Part shown: in pieces, positions 1-7,808 of the stretch
Position numbering within the stretch: the stretch's first letter is position 1
Layout of the letters: every line of letters begins with the position of its first letter
NCBI RefSeq assembly: GCF_020055675.1
Contig: NZ_JAIPUS010000008.1
Coordinates: forward strand, 62,001 to 126,000
Direction: 5' to 3'
Source: Marivita sp.
GTDB lineage: Bacteria > Pseudomonadota > Alphaproteobacteria > Rhodobacterales > Rhodobacteraceae
Length of the DNA stretch: 64,000 nucleotides
Position numbers and translations under genes: made by a program
The notes under the pieces: model-generated
What the model saw: the letters and a program-made list of their open reading frames with translations, nothing else
The model's database searches: none
What the model was told of the DNA's origin: nothing

Positions 1-221
1 TGTCCGGCGGCACCGATGGGCGCGACGGGCCCACGGATGCGGCGGGCGGTTTGGTGGATGCGGGCACGCTGCCCCGAATCGCGGCGGCGGGCAAAGATGC
101 GCAGGCCCTGCTTTTTGACAACGACAGCTATACCGCGCTCGCGGCGAGTGGTGATCTGCTGATGACAGGGGCGACAGGCACCAATGTCGCCGATGTCCAG
201 GTCTTGCTGATCGCCCCCTGA
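1..221 (+). CDS. C-terminal end of an unidentified protein (5' truncated by window edge)
   Basis: An open frame enters from the left edge (codons begin at base 3) and stops with TGA at 219-221, giving about 72 residues. It is rich in Gly, Ala, Asp and Thr and ends in LLIAP; a stretch resembling [16 protein letters not shown] suggests a beta-rich secreted or repeat protein such as the tail of a calcium-binding or adhesin-like protein, but no diagnostic motif is visible. It converges on yacG with 66 bases between the stops. Function is not recognised. The frame is supported mainly by its G/C-rich third positions and lack of stops. Confidence 0.5.
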   Translation, partial: SGGTDGRDGPTDAAGGLVDAGTLPRIAAAGKDAQALLFDNDSYTALAASGDLLMTGATGTNVADVQVLLIAP

Positions 222-287
222 CAGCCGGCAGCCCGATCTGGTTGCCAGACAGACAGGCTTGACCCTTCAAGGCGGGCCCACGTGGAC

Positions 288-479
288 CTAATGAAGCTTG
301 TCAGGGTCTTCGGCGGCCTGTTCGGCGGCGTCGATCGCGGCCTCGATATCCTCGGGGTCTTGGGACGGCACGGCATATTGCCCGTTCAGCCAGCGCGACA
401 GGTCCAGATCGGCACAGCGTTTCGAACAGAACGGCCGCGCCTCGGCATGCGTTTCCTTGCCACAGATCGGACAGCTCAT
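288..479 (-). CDS. yacG: DNA gyrase inhibitor YacG (zinc-binding)
   Basis: The 63-residue product has the YacG zinc-finger pattern: Cys3-x2-Cys6 (CPIC) and Cys18-x3-Cys22 (CSKRC), followed by the conserved DLSRWLNGQYAVP segment and an acidic tail. Family members bind GyrB and inhibit gyrase ATPase/supercoiling activity in the cytoplasm. The ATG overlaps the TGA of the upstream RNase E/G gene by four bases (ATGA), so the two are translationally coupled and yacG is the last gene of the infA-maf-RNase G-yacG run. Length and motif spacing are normal for the family. The identification is secure; the physiological role in this lineage is less certain. Confidence 0.93.
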   Translation of the reverse strand: MSCPICGKETHAEARPFCSKRCADLDLSRWLNGQYAVPSQDPEDIEAAIDAAEQAAEDPDKLH

Positions 480-1498
480 GTCAGCACCTCGCTCAGGGAC
501 AGTCGGTCACGTTTGCGTTGTAACTCGATATGCCCCAGCGGTGTCCACCCCACGAAAACGCTTTCCACGCTGTCGCGCTTGAGCGATGCGCGCAGGGCGG
601 ATTCGATCTGGCGGCGGTCCTTCTTGGCAGTCGGAGCGAGGTCGATCACGACCTGCCCGCCCAAACCCCGCAGCCGCAACTGGCGCGGCAGGTCCTTGAC
701 CGCGGCAAGGTTCGCCTTGAGCCCCGCAGCCGGGCTGGTGTCACCGCCCGTGTTTACATCCACCGCGACCAGCGCCCTTGTCGGTTCGATCGCCATCGAC
801 GCCTGCGCGCCAAGGGGCACGTCGCGGGTTCTCAGACTGTCGAGCACATCCAGAATGCCATGCCGCTCAAAGCTGCCGTCGACAGGGTCGATCTCGGCAG
901 TCTCGCTCCATTCGCGCCAAGCAAGAAGATGCGGCCCATCCCCCTCCAACAGCGTTTCCGCGTCACCGCGGGGTTCGTGCATCACGGTCTGCGCCAAGTC
1001 CGCCATCGCTGCGATGTCATCGGCGATTTCACCAGTCCCGGCGCCTTCGCACGACGATCTCAGGATCAGGCCGACCCCGCCCGCATCCATGATGTCATGC
1101 GCAATCTCCAACAGGCCTTCGCGCAGGTCGTCATCCTTGATCCGGCGCGATACGTTGATCCCGGGCGCATCCGGCGTGACGATCGCATAGCGGCTCTTGA
1201 ACAGCAGCTTGTGCGTGACCGGAATCGCCTTGCCCGGCTCGGCGTAGCCGGTGACCTGCACCAGCAGGCTTTGCCCGGGGGCCAGCCCCTTGACCTGCCG
1301 GACAAAGGCCGACCCATCGGGGGTACGCAGGAACATGCCGCCCTGCCCCTTCATCAGGCGTTCGCAAATTGCACGGTAGATCGTACCAGGCGCGGGTCGA
1401 TCGGCCTCGACGAACAGGTCTTCGACCTGACCATCGACCATGAGCGCCGCCGCCGCGCGGCCCTGCACATGATCCAGCGCGATCAGTCGGCCCTTCAT
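476..1498 (-). CDS. ribonuclease E/G family protein, short form
   Basis: A 340-residue member of the RNase E/G endoribonucleases that process rRNA and mRNA. The N-terminal part contains the S1-like region. The catalytic DNase I-like segment carries the metal-binding signature [12 protein letters not shown], and the protein ends shortly after the GHIELQRKR motif. It therefore lacks the zinc-link (CxxC) and small domain that allow RNase E and G of other bacteria to tetramerise, a shortening I recall as usual for this Rhodobacteraceae paralogue. The start chosen is the ATG at 1498, whose context is an ATGA overlap with the maf stop; an upstream in-frame extension runs into maf and is not conserved in character. 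A full-length rne would be expected elsewhere. Confidence 0.9.
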   Translation of the reverse strand: MKGRLIALDHVQGRAAAALMVDGQVEDLFVEADRPAPGTIYRAICERLMKGQGGMFLRTPDGSAFVRQVKGLAPGQSLLVQVTGYAEPGKAIPVTHKLLFKSRYAIVTPDAPGINVSRRIKDDDLREGLLEIAHDIMDAGGVGLILRSSCEGAGTGEIADDIAAMADLAQTVMHEPRGDAETLLEGDGPHLLAWREWSETAEIDPVDGSFERHGILDVLDSLRTRDVPLGAQASMAIEPTRALVAVDVNTGGDTSPAAGLKANLAAVKDLPRQLRLRGLGGQVVIDLAPTAKKDRRQIESALRASLKRDSVESVFVGWTPLGHIELQRKRDRLSLSEVLT

Positions 1499-2073
1499 GC
1501 CGCCCCCGTGTAAAGCGGGTAACCCGCCGCCACCAACAGGTTTGCCGTTTCGGCCAAAGGCAAACCGACAACCGCGCTGAAACTGCCATTGATCCATGGC
1601 ACGAATGCCCCGGCAGGCCCCTGGATGGCATAGCCACCGGCCTTGCCGCGCCAATCATCAGTCGCCAGGTAGGCATTCACCTCGGCATCACTCAGACGCT
1701 TCATCTTGACCTGGGTCACCACGTCCCGCTCCCACAGGGCTTCACCCCGCCGTATGGCCACCGCCGTGACGACACGATGACGTCGCCCGGACAGGGCGTA
1801 AAGAAACTGCGCCGCCTCGGCCGCATCAGCCGGCTTGCCCAGAATACGCCGGCCCATGGCCACCGTCGTGTCGGCGGACAGAACGATCTCGTCATCGCGC
1901 GCCGGGATAGCCAACGCCTTTTCGCGAGCAAGACGCACGCAGTACGGACGCGCCGATTCACCGGGACGCGGATCTTCGTTGATGTCGGGCGGGCGGATAT
2001 CATCCGCCTCCACCCCGATCTGCGCCAAAAGCTCCCGCCGCCGGGGGCTGCCGGAACCCAGGATCAGCTTCAT
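1495..2073 (-). CDS. maf: Maf-family nucleotide pyrophosphatase
   Basis: The 192-residue protein begins with the Maf signature [14 protein letters not shown] and carries the conserved SADTTVA block with the catalytic Asp (residues about 66-72) and the [13 protein letters not shown] motif. Maf proteins hydrolyse non-canonical or modified nucleoside triphosphates (dTTP/UTP or methylated nucleotides) to the monophosphate, acting as house-cleaning enzymes and sometimes slowing division. The gene lies 7 bases downstream of infA and overlaps the RNase E/G start by four bases. Sub-class (YhdE-like or YceF-like) cannot be settled by eye; the GSPRR start and motif arrangement are common to both. Confidence 0.94.
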   Translation of the reverse strand: MKLILGSGSPRRRELLAQIGVEADDIRPPDINEDPRPGESARPYCVRLAREKALAIPARDDEIVLSADTTVAMGRRILGKPADAAEAAQFLYALSGRRHRVVTAVAIRRGEALWERDVVTQVKMKRLSDAEVNAYLATDDWRGKAGGYAIQGPAGAFVPWINGSFSAVVGLPLAETANLLVAAGYPLYTGAA

Positions 2074-2080
2074 GAAACGC

Positions 2081-2299
2081 TTACTTGAAGCGGTAATTGA
2101 TCCGACCCTTGGTCAGATCATACGGTGTCATTTCGACTTGCACCTTGTCGCCCGCAAGAACACGAATCCGGTTCTTGCGCATCTTGCCTGCCGTGTGCGC
2201 TATGATCTCATGGCCGTTCTCAAGCTCGACCCGAAACGTCGCGTTAGGCAGGAGTTCCTTAACGACACCGGGAAATTCGAGCGTATCTTCCTTGGCCAT
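2081..2299 (-). CDS. infA: translation initiation factor IF-1
   Basis: At 72 residues this is the standard length of IF-1, with the OB-fold sequence [19 protein letters not shown], the [10 protein letters not shown] strand and the C-terminal KGRINYRFK. It binds the ribosomal A site with IF-2 and IF-3 during initiation. An AAGGAG-type ribosome-binding site precedes the ATG. A probable promoter lies in the 82-base gap to the upstream nitrilase gene, so infA may start its own transcript reading on through maf, RNase E/G and yacG, linking translation and RNA-processing functions. Confidence 0.97.
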   Translation of the reverse strand: MAKEDTLEFPGVVKELLPNATFRVELENGHEIIAHTAGKMRKNRIRVLAGDKVQVEMTPYDLTKGRINYRFK

Positions 2300-2345
2300 G
2301 GTTTCTCCTTAACTAACCGCCCCGACAGAGTGCGAGGCGCGCCAT

Positions 2346-2374
2346 TAAATGGGGGCAAATCGCCCGTTTATCAA
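2346..2374 (-). promoter_or_regulatory. candidate sigma-70 promoter for infA
   Basis: On the minus strand TTGATA (2374-2369) is followed after 17 bases by CATTTA (2351-2346). Predicted initiation near 2339 leaves about a 40-base leader before the infA ATG. Inferred from hexamers only. Confidence 0.45.
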
Positions 2375-2381
2375 GGGCAAT

Positions 2382-3266
2382 TCAACCCAGTCTGCGGGTT
2401 TCGGCAATCACGTCACGCCCGGACTGCTCGTTCCAGTGCCGACGATTGAGCACAACACCATCGGCTCGCACATGCGAAATCCGGTGCGGATCGATCTCGG
2501 CGTAGGTCCATCCCGAATGGTTCAGGACACCCTCAGCCATCACGCCCGTTGGCGGGAAACCCGTGTCAGGCGGACCGAAAAAACCTCCCGCGCCGGTATT
2601 TTCGTCCACAGCCTCGGACCAATCACATGATCCAACGGTTGAAGACATGACGGTAACACATTGATTTTCCAACGCACGCGCCATTGCACCGATGCGGACA
2701 CGCCAATAGCCTGTCAACGCCTCCGTACAAGACGGCACAAGAAGGACATCCGCATCCGACATGGCGCGCCCAAGCAGCGGGAACTCGCAATCATAGCAGA
2801 TCAGGATACCAAGCGTGCCGAACCGTGTCTCGAACAGGCGCAATGGCCCACCAGCCACGACGCCCCAATCCTCGCGTTCGAATCGGGTCATGATTTGTTT
2901 GTCCTGAATGCCCATACTGCCATCCGGGGCAAAAAACCGCGCGCGATTTACCGGCCGGTCGCTGATTTCGGCATCAAAAAAGGGGGCCGAGGCAGCAAGT
3001 ATGTAGACACCATGCGCCTCGGCCAACCGCGCATGCAACGCATCCGCCGCGGGAATCCGGTCCGACACGGCATGCAAGGACAGTTCCAGATCCTGCGCGG
3101 CGGCACGCCCCGCGAGCGTCGCCAATTCCATCGCACCATATTCCGGGAAGACCAGAATATCGGCCCCCTCACCGGCAGCCTCACTTACCCATCGCGTCAG
3201 CTTTTCTTCGTAAGCCTGCCATGATGCGAGAAAATCCATTGGATATGCCGCTGTTGCAATCTTCAT
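2382..3266 (-). CDS. carbon-nitrogen hydrolase (nitrilase superfamily)
   Basis: A 294-residue cytoplasmic member of the nitrilase superfamily, which hydrolyses amides, nitriles or N-carbamoyl compounds. The Glu-Lys-Cys triad is visible: Glu42 in VFPEYGAME, Lys123 in IQDKQIMTRF and Cys157 in GILICYDCEFP. No signal peptide or extra domain is present. Its ATG overlaps the stop of the upstream GNAT gene by four bases, so the two are co-translated; in roseobacters such pairs occur together, perhaps acting on the same amine or amide metabolite. The substrate cannot be inferred: omega-amidase, carbamoyl hydrolase and glutathione-related amidase are all possible. Confidence 0.88.
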   Translation of the reverse strand: MKIATAAYPMDFLASWQAYEEKLTRWVSEAAGEGADILVFPEYGAMELATLAGRAAAQDLELSLHAVSDRIPAADALHARLAEAHGVYILAASAPFFDAEISDRPVNRARFFAPDGSMGIQDKQIMTRFEREDWGVVAGGPLRLFETRFGTLGILICYDCEFPLLGRAMSDADVLLVPSCTEALTGYWRVRIGAMARALENQCVTVMSSTVGSCDWSEAVDENTGAGGFFGPPDTGFPPTGVMAEGVLNHSGWTYAEIDPHRISHVRADGVVLNRRHWNEQSGRDVIAETRRLG

Positions 3267-3859
3267 GCCGCACCCCCGTCCAAGACTCGCGTCCAGACCT
3301 GCAACGGCTTGCGGGTTTCACTGGCCTGATCCACGTCACGCCACGAAAACCACGCCACCGCGCCTTCCAGCGGCTGGTAGCCGCGCTTGCGCCAAAACCC
3401 GTCCAGCGGCACATACCCATCCGGCCGCAGAGGGTGTTCGTCCGGGCGCACCACCCCGCAGAACGCCGAGACACGCGCCCCCAAGGACCGTGCATGATCC
3501 TCGCGCAGATCAAAGAACCGATGCCCGACGCCCTGCCCGCGGTACTCGGGCAAAAGCACCGACTCTGCGCAGTAAAAGATATCGCCCAGCGCAAGCCCGG
3601 ACCCGTCAAAGGCTGCCGCGAAATCATCGGCGTGATCGACCATCGGCGTTCCGGTCGCAGCCCCGACAAGGCGCGCGCCATCAAAAGCCCCGACAAGAAT
3701 CGCGTCGGGGCTGTTGCGGTAAGCGGCAAGGTAATCCCACTCATAGGCCAGCTCCCCGTCATAGAGATAAGGCCAGTCGCGAAACACCCGGATGCGCAGC
3801 AGCGCCACATCCTCCAGCGCCGCCTCCAGCGCGGCCCCGGTCAACACCTCGACCCGCAT
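3263..3859 (-). CDS. GNAT-family N-acetyltransferase
   Basis: The 198-residue protein carries the acetyl-CoA-binding motif A of the GNAT fold (SVLLPEYRGQGVGHRFFDLRE, read as V-x-P-x-Y-R-G-Q-G-V-G), preceded by beta strands typical of the fold, and a C-terminal region with the aromatic-rich FWRKRGYQP motif. It would transfer an acetyl group to an amine of a small molecule or protein in the cytoplasm. It is tightly packed: its ATG shares one base with the stop of the upstream SnoaL/KSI-like gene, and its stop overlaps the nitrilase start. The substrate is unknown, but coupling to an amidase suggests a shared amino-compound pathway (inference). Confidence 0.87.
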   Translation of the reverse strand: MRVEVLTGAALEAALEDVALLRIRVFRDWPYLYDGELAYEWDYLAAYRNSPDAILVGAFDGARLVGAATGTPMVDHADDFAAAFDGSGLALGDIFYCAESVLLPEYRGQGVGHRFFDLREDHARSLGARVSAFCGVVRPDEHPLRPDGYVPLDGFWRKRGYQPLEGAVAWFSWRDVDQASETRKPLQVWTRVLDGGAA

Positions 3860-4254
3860 CAGGACACCTGTGCGATCCAGTCGCTGAGATTGTAATACGT
3901 CACCACGCGGCTGATCTTGCCGTCCTCCAGCGAAAAGAACGATCCGGCCGGCAGGCGATATCCCTCCCCCCGCGCCTCCGGCAATCCTGCATCGGTCTGC
4001 AAATAAGTGCCATTCACCATATACTCCGCCGCGCCGCGCGCGCCGTCTTCGGCCACGAAGACCACAAGCTCGGTCACGGATTCGTCATAGCACCGCCCCA
4101 TATGCGCGCAAAATGCGTGAAACGCCTCACGCCCGACACGGACAGACCCCTCGTTCACGTGGTGTGCGACCTGTTCGTCCAGGCAATCCAGCATCCCCGC
4201 AATGTCATTGCGATTGAACGCATCGAAATACCGCTCGATCGTGTCCCGGCTCAT
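3859..4254 (-). CDS. SnoaL-like/ketosteroid-isomerase-family protein
   Basis: The 131-residue protein starts RDTIERYFDAFNRNDIAGML, the typical first helices of the NTF2-like/SnoaL fold, and ends with FFSLEDGKISRVVTYYNLSDWIAQV, the typical last strands. Such small cone-shaped proteins are isomerases, cyclases or binding proteins; the length matches a single domain. The ATG at 4254 was chosen because it forms an ATGA overlap with the stop of the phosphatase gene; an in-frame ATG further upstream would lie deep inside that gene. No catalytic residues can be assigned with confidence, and the substrate is unknown. Confidence 0.82.
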   Translation of the reverse strand: MSRDTIERYFDAFNRNDIAGMLDCLDEQVAHHVNEGSVRVGREAFHAFCAHMGRCYDESVTELVVFVAEDGARGAAEYMVNGTYLQTDAGLPEARGEGYRLPAGSFFSLEDGKISRVVTYYNLSDWIAQVS

Positions 4255-4700
4255 CGCCCCTCTCCCCATTTGCGCTGCATTTGATCCACCAGCTGGTCGC
4301 GCGTCTGCCGATAGGCAGTCAACTTCTGGTCGCGCAGCTCGCCCAGCCCGGTCGGGTCCATGATCGACCAATATTCCACCGTCAGATGATAAAACCGCGT
4401 CAGGTCCAGGGCCCGCCGCTGAGAGGCCGGCGACAGCGACACGATCAGGTCGAAACCGGACAGAGCCTCGCCGGTCTGTTCCATCTCGTCGAAACTGCGC
4501 GACTGATGGCGGCTCATCTCGACCCCGATCTCCTTGCAGACAGAGATGGCGAACCCGTCAATCTCGAGATCATTGACCACCCCCACGGATTGGACATAGG
4601 TTTCAAGGCCATACAGCTTCTTCATGATCCCCTCGGCCATCGGGGAGCGGACAGCGTTATGGTCGCAGCAAAACAGGATCGACTGCGGCAACGCCCCCAA
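4251..4700 (-). CDS. low-molecular-weight protein-tyrosine-phosphatase / arsenate-reductase-like protein
   Basis: The CX5R phosphate-binding loop (FCCDHNAVRS: Cys12 to Arg18 with the start used here) and the downstream acid motif MDPTG identify the LMW-PTPase fold, shared by tyrosine phosphatases and thioredoxin-type arsenate reductases. In this lineage it sits next to UPF0262 and infA, and it has no ars genes around it, so a housekeeping phosphatase is more likely. I choose the TTG at 4700 as start: a GGGGGG run lies 7-8 bases upstream, and the family begins just before the first strand QSILFCC. The only ATG in frame (4784) would place about 80 bases inside the UPF0262 gene. Confidence 0.8.
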   Translation of the reverse strand: MGALPQSILFCCDHNAVRSPMAEGIMKKLYGLETYVQSVGVVNDLEIDGFAISVCKEIGVEMSRHQSRSFDEMEQTGEALSGFDLIVSLSPASQRRALDLTRFYHLTVEYWSIMDPTGLGELRDQKLTAYRQTRDQLVDQMQRKWGEGR

Positions 4701-4704
4701 AGGT

Positions 4705-5184
4705 TCACCCCCCGAAATGCAGCACACAGACCAGCGTGAAGAGGCGGCGGGCCGTGTCGTCATCCACCATCGCCTTGCCTTCAAGCCTTTCTTGCAGGAT
4801 GCGGGCCCCTTCGTTGTGAATGCCGCGCCGCGCCATGTCGATCGTCTCGATCTGGCTGGGCGGCAGGGTTTTCACAGCGTCGAAATAGGATTTGCAGATC
4901 TGGAAATAATCCTTCACCACCTGCCGGAACGGCGTCAGCGACAAGTGAAATTCGGCCGCTTTCTCGTGCCGTTCCGTGGTAACGTCAAAGACCAACCGCT
5001 TGTCCTTTATCGACAGGCCGACGTTATACGGCCCCGCTGGCACGTCACTGCCATCGCGCGCGGGCAAGTCGAAAGTGTTGTGCTCCATCAGGTCGAACAT
5101 GGCCACGCGGCGTTCCTGTTCGATCTCGGGGGTGGGCGGAGGCAGATTGCCGTCATCCAACCGGATATGGGAAATGCGTGTCAT
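4705..5184 (-). CDS. UPF0262 family protein
   Basis: The 159-residue cytoplasmic protein matches the alphaproteobacterial UPF0262 family by its run of conserved features: ISHIRLDDGNLP at the N-terminus, EQERRVAMFDLMEHN, GPYNVGLSIKDKRLVFDV, the FRQVVKDYFQICKSYFDAVKT helix and the IDMARRGIHNEGARIL motif. Function is not known. In relatives it usually follows hisD; here hisD is absent and the gene upstream is bciB, 56 bases away. It ends four bases before the likely start of the LMW phosphatase, so those two are probably translated together. Confidence 0.88.
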   Translation of the reverse strand: MTRISHIRLDDGNLPPPTPEIEQERRVAMFDLMEHNTFDLPARDGSDVPAGPYNVGLSIKDKRLVFDVTTERHEKAAEFHLSLTPFRQVVKDYFQICKSYFDAVKTLPPSQIETIDMARRGIHNEGARILQERLEGKAMVDDDTARRLFTLVCVLHFGG

Positions 5185-5240
5185 GGGCGATGATCCTCGA
5201 TCTGCGCACCTCCCTACTGCGCGGTGTCCTTGTGCGCAAT

Positions 5241-6473
5241 CTAACCGTTGTCGCGGTCGCGCGTCTCGTCTTTGACGGGAACCAGACCATATTTCGCCGC
5301 GACCCGCCAGACATGCGCGGGCACCATGTTCTTGATCCGCGCCGGATGCACCCGCCGCAGGTGCAAAATTGTCTCGATCGCCTTCATTTCGACGCGCGCC
5401 CGTGCAAACTCCAGTCCCCGAGGCCCGATGCGCGGCTGCAACCAGGCCACGATGGGGCGCACCCAGTCCGGCATCCGCCGCAAGGGAAGACCGCCCGCCG
5501 CGCGTTCGGTGTTGACCAGAAACCCCGTCACCGCCGCGTCACGCTTGCCTTTGTCCGTCAAGGCGCTCCGCACCACCCGGTCCCCCAGCCGGTCCAGGAC
5601 AGCCGCCCCGCGCGCATTGCGCACGATCAGCCATTGGTCACCATCACCGCCCATATACCCCACCGTGATGTCCGCCAGCCGGTTGGTGTAATCGACACAG
5701 GTCTTGCAGGTCATCGGAAAGAAATCCGCCGGCAAATCCGACAGCGGCAGCTTCAGAAACGGAATGAACCGCGGCTTGCGCCCGTCATCGAAGCGCAGTT
5801 CGACCCGGTAATCGGCGCGGAATTCGAGGTAAGACACCGTCTCCGGCCTGTCGTCCAGACGCGCCAGGAACGCATGGAAATTGTCGGTCGTCGTATTGTC
5901 CGAACAGGGCGTACCGATCACCGTGATCTCGTCAAAACCCAGTTCCGCCTCGAGCGCACGCAGCGCGTAGACCTGGCAGGGGATGCCGATCACGGCAATT
6001 CGCCGATGTCCCGCCTCCCGTGCCGGCTCCAGGAGCGCCAGAAGAGGTCCGAACCCCATGCGCATCCCGCGACACTGCGCCATCTGCCCGGCCTGGGTCA
6101 CGATCACCGGCATCGGCTTCCAGCGATCCTCCGGGTCCGGTGCCGTTGCCAGAACCGCGTCCACAGCACCGGCGCGGAGCAGCTCGGCCGCCAATTCGGT
6201 CGTCACCCCGGTCCATTGCGCATCCTTCGCAGCCGGCTCCAGCCGCGCACGGTACATGGCCTGCGTGACCCCGAAAAACGCCTCGTCCCCGGCACCGGCC
6301 AAACGCCCATGCACACGCGCTTCCAAACCATCGTAATCCGGCTGAATGAACTGGCAGACGCGCCCGCAGGCGCGGCCATCCCCCATGCGCGACACGCCAC
6401 AATCGGTGCACAGACCCGCCCGCGGCGCGCCCCCGATCTCCGGCACTGTCAGGCCGATGCGACCCCCATCCAT
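5241..6473 (-). CDS. bciB: BciB-type divinyl (proto)chlorophyllide 8-vinyl reductase / F420 hydrogenase beta-subunit family
   Basis: This 410-residue iron-sulfur flavoprotein resembles cyanobacterial and green-bacterial BciB. It has an N-terminal Cys cluster (LCTDCG...ACGRVC), the AQWTGVTTELAAELL segment, IGIPCQVYALRA, GTPCSDN, and a second cluster with the signature CKTCVDYTNRLADITVGYMGG. BciB uses ferredoxin to reduce the 8-vinyl group of divinyl (proto)chlorophyllide in (bacterio)chlorophyll synthesis. The same fold occurs in F420-dependent and other oxidoreductases, so the function is inferred. The ATG at 6473 is chosen because GGAGG lies six bases upstream. A TGT-N12-ACA palindrome 24-41 bases before the ATG supports a photosynthesis role. 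mraY lies upstream and UPF0262 downstream on the same strand. Confidence 0.75.
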   Translation of the reverse strand: MDGGRIGLTVPEIGGAPRAGLCTDCGVSRMGDGRACGRVCQFIQPDYDGLEARVHGRLAGAGDEAFFGVTQAMYRARLEPAAKDAQWTGVTTELAAELLRAGAVDAVLATAPDPEDRWKPMPVIVTQAGQMAQCRGMRMGFGPLLALLEPAREAGHRRIAVIGIPCQVYALRALEAELGFDEITVIGTPCSDNTTTDNFHAFLARLDDRPETVSYLEFRADYRVELRFDDGRKPRFIPFLKLPLSDLPADFFPMTCKTCVDYTNRLADITVGYMGGDGDQWLIVRNARGAAVLDRLGDRVVRSALTDKGKRDAAVTGFLVNTERAAGGLPLRRMPDWVRPIVAWLQPRIGPRGLEFARARVEMKAIETILHLRRVHPARIKNMVPAHVWRVAAKYGLVPVKDETRDRDNG

Positions 6474-6496
6474 GTCAGCCTCCGCTTGGCACCACA

Positions 6497-6514
6497 TGTC
6501 AAGTTTAGTTGACA
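6497..6514 (-). promoter_or_regulatory. candidate PpsR/CrtJ operator upstream of bciB
   Basis: TGTCAAGTTTAGTTGACA is a perfect inverted repeat (arms TGTCAA/TTGACA) and fits the TGT-N12-ACA consensus of the photosynthesis repressor PpsR/CrtJ. It lies 24-41 bases ahead of the bciB ATG, where a bound repressor would block the promoter. The regulator gene itself is not in the window. Confidence 0.6.
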
Positions 6515-6537
6515 CAACCGCAAAAAACCAGTCTGGA

Positions 6538-6559
6538 CTTCTTCTCTTTCCAAATATGC
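6538..6559 (-). repeat. short intergenic repeat, copy 1
   Basis: The 22 bases on the plus strand read CTTCTTCTCTTT then CCAAATATGC. The same sequence with one T-for-C change recurs at 28502-28523 in the same orientation, again between two minus-strand genes. Its role is unknown. Confidence 0.5.
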
Positions 6560-6718
6560 AAATCCACCATCCACCAGTGGCACGCCGCGAAACAAGCGCG
6601 TCACGCGACCCACCCGCCCGAGGACGTCGCCGCAGGCGAAAGGACGAGGCACCCTGCGCGCAATCGTTTGCGCTCAACTTGTCTGAAAAACCGATTACGC
6701 CGTTTCGGGTCGGGCGCC

Positions 6719-7801
6719 TTAGCGCACCTTGAGCGTCGCCAGACCGATCAGGGCAAGGATAAGCGAGATGATCCAGAACCGGATCACGATCTGCGGCTCG
6801 GCCCAGCCCTTCTTTTCGTAGTGATGATGGATCGGAGCCATCAGGAACACGCGTTTTCCGGTGCGCTTGAAGTAGAACACCTGCACGATCACCGACAGTG
6901 CTTCCACGACGAAAAGCCCGCCAACGATGGCCAGAACGATCTCGTGCTTGGTGGCCACCGCGATGGCGCCCAGGGCGCCACCCAGCGCAAGCGATCCGGT
7001 GTCTCCCATGAACACGGCCGCTGGCGGTGCATTATACCACAAAAACCCAAGCCCGCCGCCAAACAGCCCGGCCGTGAAAATGAGGATCTCGCCGGTGCCC
7101 GGCACGTAATGCACGTCCAGGTAATCGGTGAAATCGACCCGCCCCACGGCATAGGCGATCACACCGAGTGTCCCGGCGGCGATCATCACCGGCATGATCG
7201 CCAACCCGTCAAGACCATCCGTCAGGTTCACGGCGTTGGCCGATCCGACGATCACGATGACCGCGAAGGGGATGAAAAGATAGCCGAGGTTCAGCAGCGT
7301 ATCCTTGAACACCGGAAAGGCCAGTTGGTTGGTCAACGCCTCCGGATGATATTGTGCCGCCCAGAAACCGGCAATCGCGGCAATCAAGAACCCCAGCAGC
7401 AACCGTATTTTGCCGGACACACCGGCCGTATTCTGTTTTTTCACCTTGGAATAATCGTCGGCAAAGCCGATAAGCGCGAAACTCACGGTCACGAACAGCA
7501 CCATCAAGACAAACGCGTTGTCCAGACGCGCCCAAAGCAACGTCGATGTCAGCAGTGCGCCGACAATCAAAAGCCCGCCCATCGTGGGGGTTCCCGCCTT
7601 CGCGACATGCCCCTCAGGCCCGTCGCTGCGGATGGGCTGGCCTTTGCCCTGCCGTTTGCGCAACACGTTGATCAGCGGCAGGCCAAAGTAGAACCCGAAC
7701 AACAGCGCCGTCAGGAAAGCGCCGCCCGCGCGGAAGGTAATATACCGAAAGAGATTGAAAAAATCGCCCCCGTCGGACAGAGCGGTCAACCAGTACAACA
7801 T
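6719..7801 (-). CDS. mraY: phospho-N-acetylmuramoyl-pentapeptide-transferase
   Basis: A 360-residue integral membrane enzyme that transfers phospho-MurNAc-pentapeptide to undecaprenyl phosphate, forming lipid I on the cytoplasmic face. The catalytic and magnesium-binding motifs are present: [28 protein letters not shown] and the HHHYEKKGW loop ([12 protein letters not shown]). About ten hydrophobic segments are visible. The start [12 protein letters not shown] is chosen over a longer frame that enters murF; the ATG lies seven bases after the murF stop. It is the last gene of the mraZ-mraY run, because murD, ftsW and murG do not follow as they do in most relatives. Confidence 0.97.
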   Translation of the reverse strand: MLYWLTALSDGGDFFNLFRYITFRAGGAFLTALLFGFYFGLPLINVLRKRQGKGQPIRSDGPEGHVAKAGTPTMGGLLIVGALLTSTLLWARLDNAFVLMVLFVTVSFALIGFADDYSKVKKQNTAGVSGKIRLLLGFLIAAIAGFWAAQYHPEALTNQLAFPVFKDTLLNLGYLFIPFAVIVIVGSANAVNLTDGLDGLAIMPVMIAAGTLGVIAYAVGRVDFTDYLDVHYVPGTGEILIFTAGLFGGGLGFLWYNAPPAAVFMGDTGSLALGGALGAIAVATKHEIVLAIVGGLFVVEALSVIVQVFYFKRTGKRVFLMAPIHHHYEKKGWAEPQIVIRFWIISLILALIGLATLKVR

Positions 7802-7808
7802 GCAAACT

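Noticed and set aside
5178-6512. Long plus-strand open frame (444 codons) opposite bciB
   Set aside because: It is the antisense shadow of bciB: Arg/His/Pro-rich, no domain motif, no ribosome-binding site.
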